Assembly (NCBI GenBank): GCA_022842595.1
Contig: JALHPF010000018.1
Coordinates: 50,305 to 114,304 of the forward strand
Origin: Rubrivivax sp.
GTDB taxonomy: Bacteria; Pseudomonadota; Gammaproteobacteria; Burkholderiales; Burkholderiaceae_C
DNA: 64,000 nucleotides
Direction: 5' to 3'
A model generated the notes under the pieces. It ran no database searches. It had not been told where the DNA came from and was given only the letters and a program-made list of their open reading frames with translations. How positions within the stretch are numbered: position 1 is the first letter of the stretch; each line of letters opens with the position of its first letter. The translations under genes were made by a program, and so were the position numbers. Positions 9,610 to 18,390 of this stretch are shown piece after piece.

Positions 9610-11024
9610 GCAGACCCCTTGGCCGGCAGCGGCAGCGGCAACTGCAGCCGCAGCAGGGTGCCACCGGCCGCCCGAGCCAGCAGCTCGAAGCGGCCACCCA
9701 GCGCCTGCGCGCGTTCGGCCATCCAGCGCACGCCGTGGTGGCCAGGGCTGGCCGCGGCGTTGCCGGCCGGCAGGCCACTGCCGTTGTCGGCCAGTTCCAG
9801 CATGAGCTCAGCCCCTTTCACCTGCACGTCCAGCTGCAGCCGCGTGGCCTGGCCATGGCGCAGCGCATTGCTCATGCCTTCCTGAGCCGCGCGGTACACC
9901 GCCAGCGCGGTGTCGGGCGCCAGCGTGGCCTCGCCCAGGCCGGCCAGGTCCACCTGCAGTTCGACATCCACTTTCTGGCTGCGCCGTGTGCGCTCGGCCA
10001 GGTCGGCCAGGGCCTCGGCCAGGCCGAAGCGGTCCAGCACCAGCGGCGACAGCCGCGGGATCATGCCGTGCATGGCGTCGTAGAGCCGCGACGACTCGTC
10101 GGCGATCAGCCGCGCCGCGGCTTCGGCCTCGGCGTCGCGCCCTTGGGTGCGGCTGGCGATGGACAAGGCCATGCTGCGTATCGCGGTGACCGACTGGCCC
10201 AGCTCGTCGTGCAGTTCACGCGCGATGAGCTTGCGTTCGTCCTCGATGTGCTGTTCGATCCAGCGTGTGAGCTCGCGGCTGTCGGACAGCTGCATCTCGG
10301 CGCGCACGGCGCGGCGTTCGGTGTCGATGTGGCGCTGCAGTTCGCCCACCATGCGGTTGAAGGCCGCGCCGATGGCCCCGGCCTCGCGCCCGGGCAGGGC
10401 GGGCAGGGCGGTGCCGAAGCGGCCTTCCTCCACCTGGTTCAGCGCCGCCACGATGCTGGCAAAGGGCCGCACGGTGCGCCCCACCAGCAGGAACACCCCC
10501 AGGTTCACCACCACCAGCAGCAGTGCCGCCACCTGCAGCAGCCAGAGCAGGTCGTCCCAGGCGTCGAGCACGGCGCGCGAGGCATTCGCGCGCACCAGCA
10601 GCTGGCCGTCAGGGAAGGCGATGGCGGTCTCGGCCAGCGGCGGCTGCACGATTTCGGTGAACCACGCCGGTGCGTCGCGCCCGGCCTTGTAGGGCGAGGG
10701 CGGCGAGGTGTAGAGCACGCGGCCCGCGCCGTCGAGCAGACTGATGTCGTTGCTGCGCACGCGCCCCATGCCCTGCAGGAAGCCGAGCAGGGCCGCCTGC
10801 CCCTGAGCGGCATAACGCCAGACCGTGCGGTCCAGCAGCTGCGCGGCCACACGGTTGGCAGCCACCACTTCCTCGCGCACCGAGTCGCGCGCATTGCGCA
10901 CCTGCATCCACAGCATGGCGCACACGAACAGCAGCGTCAGCACGCCGACGATCAGGTTGATCTGCAACCTGAGGCTGGTGCTGGCGGGGCCGCGGTGGCG
11001 CAGGGAAGGGTGGGGTGAGCTCAC
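9606..11024 (-). CDS. Membrane sensor histidine kinase, NarX/UhpB (HisKA_3) type
   Basis: 472 residues. A first membrane helix (~22-42), a periplasmic region of ~120 residues, a second helix (~166-188), a HAMP domain (GRTVRPFASIVAALNQVEEGRFG) and a coiled segment lead to the HisKA_3 phosphorylation box ARELHDELGQSVTAIRSMAL (His about residue 273). The C-terminal ATPase domain has an N-box (AQEGMSNALRHGQA) and ADNGSGLP. It should phosphorylate the regulator whose start overlaps its stop. The signal is unknown; the periplasmic domain has no recognised fold in this reading. It lies divergent to pqqABCDE. A second kinase of the same class lies beside the mxa genes at 56688-58184. Confidence 0.92.
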   Translation of the reverse strand: MSSPHPSLRHRGPASTSLRLQINLIVGVLTLLFVCAMLWMQVRNARDSVREEVVAANRVAAQLLDRTVWRYAAQGQAALLGFLQGMGRVRSNDISLLDGAGRVLYTSPPSPYKAGRDAPAWFTEIVQPPLAETAIAFPDGQLLVRANASRAVLDAWDDLLWLLQVAALLLVVVNLGVFLLVGRTVRPFASIVAALNQVEEGRFGTALPALPGREAGAIGAAFNRMVGELQRHIDTERRAVRAEMQLSDSRELTRWIEQHIEDERKLIARELHDELGQSVTAIRSMALSIASRTQGRDAEAEAAARLIADESSRLYDAMHGMIPRLSPLVLDRFGLAEALADLAERTRRSQKVDVELQVDLAGLGEATLAPDTALAVYRAAQEGMSNALRHGQATRLQLDVQVKGAELMLELADNGSGLPAGNAAASPGHHGVRWMAERAQALGGRFELLARAAGGTLLRLQLPLPLPAKGSA

Positions 11025-11058
11025 GGCTCGATGCTATCGGCGCCAGCCCTCGCCTGTG

Positions 11059-11089
11059 TTCATGAAATTCATGAAGCTGCATTCATGAA
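11059..11089. promoter_or_regulatory. Three TTCATGAA palindromes between kinase gene and pqqA
   Basis: The 8-bp palindrome TTCATGAA occurs at 11059-11066, 11068-11075 and 11082-11089, in the only long spacer between the divergent kinase gene and pqqA. The first two lie on one helix face, 9 bp apart; the third is 14 bp further. Repeated dyads in a divergent promoter region suggest an operator, perhaps for the adjacent NarL-type regulator. No convincing -35/-10 pair could be placed. Confidence 0.5.
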
Positions 11090-11179
11090 GTCCGGTCTGG
11101 TGGCTTGGGCCAGCCGGGCCGAACATCCGTTTCCAGCAGCAACGAGGTTGTTGCGTTTTCTTCCACCCGGAGATTCACC

Positions 11180-11254
11180 ATGACCTGGCAAACCCCCACC
11201 GCAACCGACTTCCGTTTCGGCTTCGAGATCTCGCTGTACGTGTCCAACCGCTGA
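11180..11254 (+). CDS. pqqA: PQQ precursor peptide PqqA
   Basis: 24 residues, too short for most gene callers. It is the ribosomal substrate from which PQQ is built: Glu and Tyr are cross-linked by PqqE and then excised. The essential residues fall at the classical places, Glu16 and Tyr20 in FEISLY, and the tail VSNR is typical of the family. A GGAG ribosome site lies 8 nt before ATG. pqqB starts 67 nt downstream; this short gap is common and allows more PqqA than enzyme to be made. Confidence 0.97.
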   Translation: MTWQTPTATDFRFGFEISLYVSNR

Positions 11255-11321
11255 TGCGGCCTGCCGGCCCGGACCATCCTTGCGATGACCCTGGCCGGCA
11301 CAGAACAACGCGAAGCCTGCC

Positions 11322-12242
11322 ATGCGCATCACGGTTCTGGGTTCTGCCGCCGGCGGCGGCTTCCCGCAGTGGAACTGCAATTGCCGCAATTGCGCCGGTG
11401 TTCGCAACGGCAGCGTGCGCGCCAAGCCGCGCACGCAGTCGTCCATCTTCGTGCGGCCCGACACCGGTGCCGACGGCATCCTCTTCAACGCCAGCCCCGA
11501 CATCCTGGCGCAGATGCGAGCGGTGCCCGCACTGCAGCCGGCGCGGGCGCTGCGCGACACCGCGATCGCCGGCGTGGTGCTGATGGACGGGCAGGTCGAC
11601 CATGTCACGGGCCTTTTCATGCTGCGTGAACGCGGCACGCCCTTGCCGCTGTGGTGTACCGACCCGGTGCAGGACGACCTGACCCAGGGCAACCCGGTGC
11701 TGCGTGTGCTGGGCCACTACTGTGGTGTCGAACGCCATGCCATCGCCCTGAACGGCAGTGCCTTCGAAGTGCCCGGCACCGGCCACCTGCGCCTGCACGC
11801 GCTGCCGCTGGCCAGCAAGGCCGCGCCCTATTCACCCAACCGCGACCGGTCGGTGCCCGGCGACAACATCGGCATGAGCATCGTCGACCCCGCCACTGGC
11901 GGGCGCGTGTTCTACGCGCCGGGCCTGGGCGAGATCACGCCCGAAGTCTTCGAGGCCATGGCCGCGGCCGACGTGGTGATGGTGGACGGCACCTTCTGGA
12001 CCGACGACGAGATGGCGACGCAGGGCGTGGGCCGCCAGCGCGCGCGCGCCATCGGCCACCTGCCGCAAAGCGGCCCTGGCGGCATGCTCGAGTGGCTGGC
12101 GCGCCTGCCCACCGGCACGCGGCGGCTGCTGATCCACATCAACAACACCAACCCCATCCTCGACGAAGACTCGGCCGAACGGGCGCTGCTTGAAGCCGCC
12201 CGGGTGCAGGTCTGCGAAGACGGCATGGAGATCAAGGTCTGA
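11322..12242 (+). CDS. pqqB: PQQ biosynthesis protein PqqB
   Basis: 306 residues, usual length ~300. PqqB is a metallo-beta-lactamase-fold protein, thought to act as a hydroxylase on the tyrosine of the PQQ precursor or in PQQ release. The N-terminus [16 protein letters not shown] is diagnostic and holds the Cys residues of the structural metal site. The MBL active-site region is altered in this family; here it reads [12 protein letters not shown], with DH kept. NIGMSIVD and [11 protein letters not shown] follow in the middle, and [13 protein letters not shown] near the C-terminus. It is followed 4 nt later by pqqC. Confidence 0.96.
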   Translation: MRITVLGSAAGGGFPQWNCNCRNCAGVRNGSVRAKPRTQSSIFVRPDTGADGILFNASPDILAQMRAVPALQPARALRDTAIAGVVLMDGQVDHVTGLFMLRERGTPLPLWCTDPVQDDLTQGNPVLRVLGHYCGVERHAIALNGSAFEVPGTGHLRLHALPLASKAAPYSPNRDRSVPGDNIGMSIVDPATGGRVFYAPGLGEITPEVFEAMAAADVVMVDGTFWTDDEMATQGVGRQRARAIGHLPQSGPGGMLEWLARLPTGTRRLLIHINNTNPILDEDSAERALLEAARVQVCEDGMEIKV

Positions 12243-12246
12243 AGCC

Positions 12247-12987
12247 ATGACGACCCTCAGCGCCTGGCCGCGCGACGAATTCGAAGCCCGGCTGCGTGAG
12301 CGCGGCAAGGCGTACCACATCCACCACCCGTTCAACCAGATGCTGAACCAGGGCCGCGCCACGCCCGAACAGGTGCGCGGCTGGGTGGCCAACCGCTGGG
12401 TCTACCAGATCGCCATCCCGATGAAGGACGGCGCGGTGCTGTCCAACTGCCCCGACCGCGAGGTGCGCCGCGGCTGGGTGCAGCGCATCCTGGACCACGA
12501 CGGCTTCGAGCTCGGCGGCATCCGCGACCCCGGCGGCCTGGAGGCCTGGCTGCGCTTGGCCGAGGCGGTGGGCCTTCAGCGCGACGAGGTCGAGGACCAG
12601 CGCCATGTCGTGCCGGCGGTGCGCTTTGCGGTCGACGCCTATGTGAACTTCGCGCGCCGCCAGCCCTGGCAGGAGGCGGTGTGTTCGTCGCTGACCGAAC
12701 TCTTCGCGCCCGAGATCCACAAGCAGCGCCTGGCCACCTGGCCCGAGCACTACCCCTGGATCGACCCCGAGGGCCTGCGCTACTTCCGCCAGCGCGTGAG
12801 CCAGGCGCGGCGCGATGTCGAACAGGGCCTGGCCATCACGCTGGCGCACTTCGACACGCCGGCGCTGCAGCAGCGCGCGCTGGACGTGCTGCAGTTCAAG
12901 CTGGACGTGCTGTGGGCGATGAACGATGCCATGGCCACGCGCTATGGCGTCACCCCAGTTAGTCCGGCCAGCGGGGCGGCAGCATGA
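12247..12987 (+). CDS. pqqC: Pyrroloquinoline-quinone synthase PqqC
   Basis: 246 residues, within the family range. PqqC catalyses the last step of PQQ synthesis, an eight-electron, cofactor-free, O2-dependent oxidation of AHQQ. The all-helical family signature is visible: [14 protein letters not shown], a WVANRWVYQ helix, LDHDGFE, and [17 protein letters not shown]. The start at 12247 was preferred to an in-frame ATG 57 nt earlier because that lies inside pqqB and the chosen start gives the family N-terminus. The stop overlaps pqqD as ATGA. O2 dependence implies aerobic methanol oxidation. Confidence 0.97.
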   Translation: MTTLSAWPRDEFEARLRERGKAYHIHHPFNQMLNQGRATPEQVRGWVANRWVYQIAIPMKDGAVLSNCPDREVRRGWVQRILDHDGFELGGIRDPGGLEAWLRLAEAVGLQRDEVEDQRHVVPAVRFAVDAYVNFARRQPWQEAVCSSLTELFAPEIHKQRLATWPEHYPWIDPEGLRYFRQRVSQARRDVEQGLAITLAHFDTPALQQRALDVLQFKLDVLWAMNDAMATRYGVTPVSPASGAAA

Positions 12988-13271
12988 CGCCCGGGAGCGT
13001 GCCGCGCATCGGCCCCGGCTTCCGGCTGCAATGGGAAGCGGCGCAGGACTGCCATGTGCTGCTGTACCCCGAAGGCATGGTGAAGCTCAACGGCAGCGCC
13101 GGGCACATCATGGCGCGCTGCGACGGCAAGAAGCGCATCGCCGAGATCGTGGCCGAGCTGGAAACCGCCTTCAACGCCAGCGGCCTGGAACGCGACGTGA
13201 TGGGCTTCATCGACATCGCCGCGGGCAAGCGCTGGCTCGTCGAAGCTGTGCCGCAGCCCTCGTCCCCATGA
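12984..13271 (+). CDS. pqqD: PqqA-binding chaperone PqqD
   Basis: 95 residues. PqqD is a RiPP recognition element: it holds the PqqA peptide and presents it to PqqE. Family features are the N-terminal [33 protein letters not shown] sequence and the winged-helix part with [14 protein letters not shown] near residues 48-60. It overlaps pqqC and pqqE at its two ends by 4 nt each, in keeping with the stoichiometric PqqD-PqqE complex. Confidence 0.95.
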   Translation: MTPGSVPRIGPGFRLQWEAAQDCHVLLYPEGMVKLNGSAGHIMARCDGKKRIAEIVAELETAFNASGLERDVMGFIDIAAGKRWLVEAVPQPSSP

Positions 13272-14416
13272 GCGAAAACACCCGACCCGGCCCGCCCCTG
13301 TGGCTGCTCGCCGAGCTGACCTACCGCTGCCCGCTGCACTGCGTGTTCTGCTACAACCCGATAGACTTTGCGCAGACCCAGGCCGCGCAGGAACTCGACA
13401 CCGAAGGCTGGCTGCGCGCGCTGCGCCAGGGCCGCGAGCTCGGTGCCGTGCAATGCGGCTTTTCAGGCGGCGAACCGCTGGTGCGCGACGACCTGGAAGT
13501 GCTGGTCGCCGAGGCGCGCCGCCTGGGCTACTACACCAACCTGCTGACCAGCGGCGTGGGCCTGACGCCCGAACGCGCCGCAGCGCTGAAGGCCGCCGGG
13601 CTGGACCATGTGCAGCTGTCGTTCCAGGACAGCACGAAGGAGATGAACGACTTCCTGTCGCACACCAAGACCTTCGACCTGAAGAGCCGCGTGGCCGCCA
13701 CCATCAAGGGCAATGGCTGGCCGATGGTGATGAACGTGGTGCTGCACCGCATGAACATCGACCATGTGGACCGCATCATCGAGATGGCGGTGGAGATGGG
13801 CGCCGAATACCTGGAGCTGGCCAACACCCAGTACTACGCCTGGGCCCTGCACAACCGCGACGCGCTGCTGCCCACGCGCGACCAACTGCAGCGCGCCGAA
13901 GCGACGATGGAACGCTGGCGCGAAAAGCTGGGCGAAACCATGCGCATCTTCTTCGTGGCCCCCGACTACCACGACGCCAAGCCGAAGAAGTGCGTGAACG
14001 GCTGGGGCAGCATGTTCCTGACCATCACTCCCGACGGCACCGCCTTGCCCTGCCACACCGCGCGCATGCTGCCGGGCCTGGCCTTCCCGAACGTGCGCGA
14101 GCATTCGCTGCGCGAGATCTGGTTCGATTCCGAAGGCTTCAACCGCTACCGCGGTACCGGCTGGATGAAGGAGCCCTGCCGCAGCTGCGACCAGCGCGAG
14201 GAAGACCTGGGTGGCTGCCGCTGCCAGGCCTGGATGCTGGCGCAGGACCCGGCGGCGGCTGACCCGGTGTGCCCGAAGAGTCCGCAGCATCACGTGGTGG
14301 TTGAAGCGATCGAGCGGGCGGAGCGGGGGGCGGCGGAGCCGCGGGTGGTGGAGCATCCGCTGGTGTTCCGGGATGCGGCGGCTTCGCGTAAGTTGGCGGC
14401 AGCGGCGCAGCGCTAG
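13268..14416 (+). CDS. pqqE: PqqA peptide cyclase, radical SAM enzyme PqqE
   Basis: 382 residues, normal length. PqqE uses S-adenosylmethionine to form the carbon-carbon bond between Glu16 and Tyr20 of PqqA. The radical-SAM cluster motif CX3CX2C is at residues 21, 25 and 28 (CPLHCVFC), followed by the GGE motif (FSGGEPLV). The SPASM domain has its Cys ligands near the end (KKCVNGWG, LPCHTARML, EPCRSCDQREEDLGGCRCQA). ATG 13268 overlaps the pqqD stop. No pqqF or pqqG protease follows, so processing must be encoded elsewhere. Confidence 0.97.
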   Translation: MSENTRPGPPLWLLAELTYRCPLHCVFCYNPIDFAQTQAAQELDTEGWLRALRQGRELGAVQCGFSGGEPLVRDDLEVLVAEARRLGYYTNLLTSGVGLTPERAAALKAAGLDHVQLSFQDSTKEMNDFLSHTKTFDLKSRVAATIKGNGWPMVMNVVLHRMNIDHVDRIIEMAVEMGAEYLELANTQYYAWALHNRDALLPTRDQLQRAEATMERWREKLGETMRIFFVAPDYHDAKPKKCVNGWGSMFLTITPDGTALPCHTARMLPGLAFPNVREHSLREIWFDSEGFNRYRGTGWMKEPCRSCDQREEDLGGCRCQAWMLAQDPAAADPVCPKSPQHHVVVEAIERAERGAAEPRVVEHPLVFRDAAASRKLAAAAQR

Positions 14417-14467
14417 GGGCTGCTGGCGGTTGGAAGGCGTTGTTTGCGGCATGGGTCGGCACCCGAT

Positions 14468-14483
14468 GCGGCCGTACGGCCGC
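14468..14483. terminator. GC palindrome after pqqE
   Basis: A perfect 16-bp palindrome (GCGGCCGT/ACGGCCGC) centred between 14475 and 14476, about 50 nt after pqqE and between convergent genes. It could fold in either transcript but has no T-tract, so a Rho-independent terminator is only possible. Confidence 0.35.
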
Positions 14484-14550
14484 AACCCGATCGGTTGACC
14501 AGGCGCTGCCGACCCAGAGCCTGCAGGCAGCCAGCGAGCCTGCTGCCTGC

Positions 14551-15924
14551 TCAGGCCGGCTTGAGTTGCTGCAGCAGGGTCGGCACCAGTTCGCTCACGG
14601 TCGGATGAATGTGCACGGCCCGGGAGATGACCGTGTACGGCTGGTCGGCAGCCATGATGTCGAGCAGCGAGTGCACCACCTCGTCACCGTTCATGCCGAG
14701 GATGGCTGCACCCAGGATTCGCTGCGTGTCGGCGTCGACCAGCACCTTCATGAAACCCTGGGTCTCGCCGGCTTCGCGGGCGCGACCGACGCGTTGCATG
14801 GGCATCTTCGCGCGCAGCACCCGCTTGCCGCTGGCCAGCGCTTCGGTTTCCGTCATGCCGACGCGGCCGAGCGCCGGGTCGATGAAGAGCGCATAGCAGG
14901 GAATGCGGTCGCCGATGCGGCGCGGGTCGTCGTCGAACAGGTTCGCCACCACGATCTCGTGGTCGTTCCATGACGTGTGCGTGAACGCACCGCGTCCGTT
15001 GCAGTCGCCCACGGCCCACACGCCCTCGGCGCTGGTGCGGCATTGATCGTCGACCTCAATGTAGCCGCGGGCGTCCGTGCGGATGCCGGCCTGTTCAAGG
15101 CCCAGGCCGTCCGTGTTGGGCTGGCGGCCGACGGCCAGCAGCACATGGCTGCCGGTGATGCCCTCGCCACCACCGCAGGCAGCACCCACGACGATGCGCT
15201 CGCCCGCGGGCGCCAGCGACAGGCACTCGGCGCCCAGCTCGAAGCGCACGCCTTCGGCCTGCAGGATCTCGCGGATGCCGTCGGACACGTCGGGGTCCTC
15301 GCGTGGCAACAGGCGCGCGGAACGCTCGACCACCGTCACGGCGGCACCCAACCGGCGCATCAGCTGGGCGAACTCCAGGCCGATATAGCTGCCGCCGACG
15401 ATCACCAGATGCTCGGGCACGGCGTCCAGTTCCATCACCGACACGTTGTCCAGCGTCGTCACGCTGTCGATGCCCGGCAGCGCAGGGCGCACCGCGCGCC
15501 CACCCACGTTGAGGAAGATGCGGGGGGCGCTCAAACGGCGCCCGCCCACCTCGAGCGTGGCCGGGCCGACGAAGCGGGCGTCGCCGACGATGATCTCGGT
15601 GCCCTTCAAACCGCGCATCCAAGCCTCGACGCCCTCGCGCGACTTCGCGACGATGGCGTCCTTGCGCGCCATCACACGGGTCATGTCCACGCGCATGTCC
15701 GCCACGTCGAAGCCGAACTCGGCCCCGCGCTGCGCGAGCCGGATGGCGCGCGCGCTGGCCACCAGGGTCTTGGTCGGCACACAGCCCACGTTGACGCAGG
15801 TGCCGCCGAAGTGATGCCGCTCGATGACGGCCGTCTTCAGCCCTTCGCGGCTGCAGCGTGCGGCGATGGCCGGCCCGGCCTGGCCGGCGCCGACGATGAT
15901 GGCGTCGAAGACTTCCGTGTTCAT
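14551..15924 (-). CDS. FAD-dependent pyridine nucleotide-disulfide oxidoreductase (mercuric reductase-like)
   Basis: 457 residues. FAD-binding GAGQAG lies at residues 12-17, the redox-active disulfide is C43-x4-C48 (GGTCVNVGCVPTK), the NAD(P)-binding segment is IVGGSYIGLEFAQ, the second FAD motif is VWAVGDCNGRGAF, and the dimerisation domain ends with His-Pro in HIHPTVSE. This is the lipoamide dehydrogenase/mercuric reductase superfamily. It lacks both the N-terminal HMA domain and the C-terminal Cys pair of true MerA, so mercury reduction is unlikely; it resembles the 'FAD-containing oxidoreductase' group of unknown substrate. ATG 15924 was chosen over one 45 nt upstream because it places the FAD motif normally. 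Confidence 0.88.
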   Translation of the reverse strand: MNTEVFDAIIVGAGQAGPAIAARCSREGLKTAVIERHHFGGTCVNVGCVPTKTLVASARAIRLAQRGAEFGFDVADMRVDMTRVMARKDAIVAKSREGVEAWMRGLKGTEIIVGDARFVGPATLEVGGRRLSAPRIFLNVGGRAVRPALPGIDSVTTLDNVSVMELDAVPEHLVIVGGSYIGLEFAQLMRRLGAAVTVVERSARLLPREDPDVSDGIREILQAEGVRFELGAECLSLAPAGERIVVGAACGGGEGITGSHVLLAVGRQPNTDGLGLEQAGIRTDARGYIEVDDQCRTSAEGVWAVGDCNGRGAFTHTSWNDHEIVVANLFDDDPRRIGDRIPCYALFIDPALGRVGMTETEALASGKRVLRAKMPMQRVGRAREAGETQGFMKVLVDADTQRILGAAILGMNGDEVVHSLLDIMAADQPYTVISRAVHIHPTVSELVPTLLQQLKPA

Positions 15925-15976
15925 GTTCGCGCTCGCAGCAGTGGCTAGGGTCGGCAGTATGACCAGCACCAGATGC

Positions 15977-16864
15977 TCATCGCCCGAGTCTGTTGAAGTC
16001 CCACTGGTCCATCAGCCGCCGATCGCGTGCGCTCTCCGCCTCGATCGAGTCCTGCGGCAGCTGCTTGAGGCAATCCTCCAGCGCCTGGGGATCCGGCTTC
16101 TCGATCGGCTCGGCCTGAACCTGCGCGCGGGCAGACCTGCCATCCCATGCGAACGGATTGCTGAATACCGGCGGGTCGGGCAGACAGTCGTCCTTGTAGA
16201 GCGGCGGGCCGTCCGACGCGAACGGCGAGAACGAGATGGTCTTCTCGAAGATCAAGGGCCTGCCGGTCGGCGTGGGCGGCCATTGCGGCATGCCGTCGAT
16301 GGCCTGGCGGGCCAGTCGCTCAGCAACCGGTGACGTGGACCACAGAGTCTCCAGCCTGGTCAAGCTGCCATCGGGCGCGATTTCGATCCGGAACCGGACC
16401 ATGCCCTGGTCGGGACCTTCGACCGCGGCGCCCATCATGCTGCGGACCTGCTGCCCCCAGGTGTGGCGGTAGCCCTTGCTGTTCTTGAGCGTGTACTTGC
16501 CGGCAAAGGCCCACTCTTCGGCGGTTGGCGCGGGTGGCGCAGCCATGGAGGCAGGTTGGCGCGGCGTGACGGGCTCGACCACCAGCGTGACTTCAGGCAC
16601 CAGGATGGACGGGCGTGGCACGGCGGGGGCCTCCGCCATGGGGGCAAGAACCTCGGGTTCCGGCGCGGACATTTCGGGCTCGGGCGGCCGGAGGACCAGC
16701 ACCGTGACCCGCTGCTCGGGCGCCCGTGAGTCTGTCTTGTCCGTGATCGTGCCGAGATGCGTGAAGCCCAGCGCAAACACCAACGCATGCAGGGCCAGGG
16801 AGATGGCCAGGCTGACGACGGGTCGGACGCCGGCGCAGGGCACGGCATGGGTGCGGGTGTCCAA
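15977..16864 (-). CDS. TonB-like energy-transducer protein
   Basis: 295 residues. One N-terminal membrane helix (~15-38), then a Pro/Glu-rich periplasmic stretch (~50-110, RPPEPEMSAPEPEVLAP and similar), then a domain resembling the TonB C-terminal fold (VRFRIEIAPDGSLTRLETLWSTSPVAERLARQAIDGMPQWPP). TonB C-terminal domains show this G-x-V/L-x-x...A...A-I pattern. It is longer than usual, with a charged extension of about 90 residues that has two Cys residues. No exbB/exbD or receptor gene is adjacent. It may serve a TonB receptor elsewhere, such as the one at 53590-55893, or be a lone TonB-box partner. Confidence 0.6.
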   Translation of the reverse strand: MDTRTHAVPCAGVRPVVSLAISLALHALVFALGFTHLGTITDKTDSRAPEQRVTVLVLRPPEPEMSAPEPEVLAPMAEAPAVPRPSILVPEVTLVVEPVTPRQPASMAAPPAPTAEEWAFAGKYTLKNSKGYRHTWGQQVRSMMGAAVEGPDQGMVRFRIEIAPDGSLTRLETLWSTSPVAERLARQAIDGMPQWPPTPTGRPLIFEKTISFSPFASDGPPLYKDDCLPDPPVFSNPFAWDGRSARAQVQAEPIEKPDPQALEDCLKQLPQDSIEAESARDRRLMDQWDFNRLGR

Positions 16865-16929
16865 GGTCGATTCCTGCTTTACAGCGGGTCACGCCCGCGC
16901 TGTGCGGTCGGGGCTTTCAGGGCCGGTCA

Positions 16930-18006
16930 TCAGGCCGCTTCGACCCAGCCGTCCACCGTGTCGGCACCGTCCAGCCAGCGCACCACTTCGGCGGCCATGG
17001 GATGGTTCACTGCGAGGTAGCGCTGGCGAAAACGCTGGCGTTCGTCGCCCAGCCGATCGAGCCCCAGGTCCTGCAGGGCGTGCAGGTCTTCTTCGAGCAT
17101 CGGCGCGAGCTCGTCACCCGCCAAGGCGCGCGCGGCCTCTCGGAAGGCGCGCATGTAGGCATAGGCCTGACCCTCGCGGTAGCTGGCCACCAGCGTGGCG
17201 GCGGGGATCAGGCTCAGTTGCGGCTGCAGCGCCGGGTTGATGGCATGCGCCGCCAGGTGGGGCCCGATCGCACTCGGGCGCCCCGTGAGGCCGCGCAGGT
17301 GCAGGAAGCGCGACATCTGCGGCCCGTCGTTGACCGGGTAGTTGTCCCACAGCGTGGGTTTGCGCCGCAGCGAGTCGGCCACGCGCGCCAGGTGGCCAAC
17401 GCCGATCTCGCGCGCGCAGATCTCTTCGCCCGTCCAGTAGACACCGATCCGGGGATCGAGCCTGCGCCCGAGTTCATCGAGGTAGCCTGAAGGGCGCTGT
17501 CCGAAGACGACGTCCAGCATCCTGTCGTCGGAGTAGTAGGTCGGGCACATCACGACCCGGCTGGCGCAGCTGGTGGCCAGCGCGGTATGCACGATCTCGG
17601 CCTCCCGCGCCGCCAGGTCCGGTACATCGCCGCGTGTGTCGTCGAAGAGGATCGCGAGATCGTCGATGCCGATCTCGTCGAGTGCCCGGAGCTTGGCGAC
17701 GAAGTCCGCCTTTGCGGCACCGGTGTCCTCGCGGTACAGCTCATAGGGGCTGAGCCCGATGCCGAAGCGCATGCCCAGACTGCGGCAATGCGCCGACAGA
17801 TCCGCCAGTTCGGCGAAGGCAGCCGGCGGGTGCGGCTCGCGCCAGCGTCGCCGCAGGTAGGCATCCGCCTTCGGCGCGTGGTGGAACCACGAGTAGCCCA
17901 GTTCGCGCAGCTGCGTCAGCACGCGCTTGCGATCCTCGTGGCACCACGGCTTGCCGAAATAGCCCTCGATGACCCCCAGCTCTGGAACCATGGTCTCGGC
18001 CTTCAC
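16930..18006 (-). CDS. GH84-type beta-N-acetylglucosaminidase domain protein
   Basis: 358 residues, no signal peptide. The N-terminus GVIEGYFGKPW matches the start of the GH84 (O-GlcNAcase/NAGidase) catalytic barrel, and the adjacent catalytic Asp pair is visible in ILFDDTRGD (residues 122-123), equivalent to the DD pair of human O-GlcNAcase. Later conserved pieces are VYWTGEEIC and LWDNYPVND, both typical of the family. It would hydrolyse terminal GlcNAc by substrate-assisted catalysis; the natural substrate is unknown. Only the catalytic domain is present. It lies 3 nt after the DsrE gene in the same direction, a context that gives no clear clue. Confidence 0.82.
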   Translation of the reverse strand: MKAETMVPELGVIEGYFGKPWCHEDRKRVLTQLRELGYSWFHHAPKADAYLRRRWREPHPPAAFAELADLSAHCRSLGMRFGIGLSPYELYREDTGAAKADFVAKLRALDEIGIDDLAILFDDTRGDVPDLAAREAEIVHTALATSCASRVVMCPTYYSDDRMLDVVFGQRPSGYLDELGRRLDPRIGVYWTGEEICAREIGVGHLARVADSLRRKPTLWDNYPVNDGPQMSRFLHLRGLTGRPSAIGPHLAAHAINPALQPQLSLIPAATLVASYREGQAYAYMRAFREAARALAGDELAPMLEEDLHALQDLGLDRLGDERQRFRQRYLAVNHPMAAEVVRWLDGADTVDGWVEAA

Positions 18007-18009
18007 GGT

Positions 18010-18360
18010 CTAGAAGACCAGAACCTTGTCGGCTTCGATGGTCCAGTCGGCCAGTTGGGCCAGAGTGCTGCGACGTGCACCCTCGATGACCTCGTCCTCG
18101 CGCAGACCGCGCGCGTCCATGCAGGTTCCGCATAGGGCCACCTCGCCTTTGCGCAGCACCTTGCCGAGCATCAACTGCACGTTGTAGTAGCCCTCGGGCA
18201 CCTTCTGGCCGCTCTTGGCGCAGGCCACTGCGTCGGCCATCAGGAACAGCCTGACCTGCTGGTCGTCCTTGCCCGCCACCGCGCCCGCCAAGCGCAGCGC
18301 GTTGTAGGCGCGTTCGTTCCCATAGGGTGCGTCGTTGAGGATGAACAGGGTGGAGGCCAT
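18010..18360 (-). CDS. DsrE-family sulfur-carrier-like protein
   Basis: 116 residues, single DsrE/DsrF-like domain. The family start (TLFILNDAPYGNERAYNALRLAGAVA) and the DsrE-type Cys region (VALCGTCMDARGL, Cys at ~77 and ~80) are present; such Cys residues can carry persulfide. Cytoplasmic. It lies 30 nt downstream of the ArsR-rhodanese gene and 3 nt before the GH84 gene. With a rhodanese next door, handling of sulfane sulfur is the likely theme. Confidence 0.85.
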   Translation of the reverse strand: MASTLFILNDAPYGNERAYNALRLAGAVAGKDDQQVRLFLMADAVACAKSGQKVPEGYYNVQLMLGKVLRKGEVALCGTCMDARGLREDEVIEGARRSTLAQLADWTIEADKVLVF

Positions 18361-18390
18361 GGCGGTTCTTTGTTTGTTCAGAGGTCTGAA

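Noticed and set aside
8576..9778. Open frame overlapping the response regulator on the same strand
   Set aside because: It shares the strand but not the frame of the conserved NarL-type regulator and extends into the palindrome-rich spacer; not protein-like.
14551..15924. Mercuric reductase (merA)
   Set aside because: The disulfide site is present, but the N-terminal metal-binding domain and the C-terminal Cys pair needed for Hg(II) are absent and no mer genes are near.
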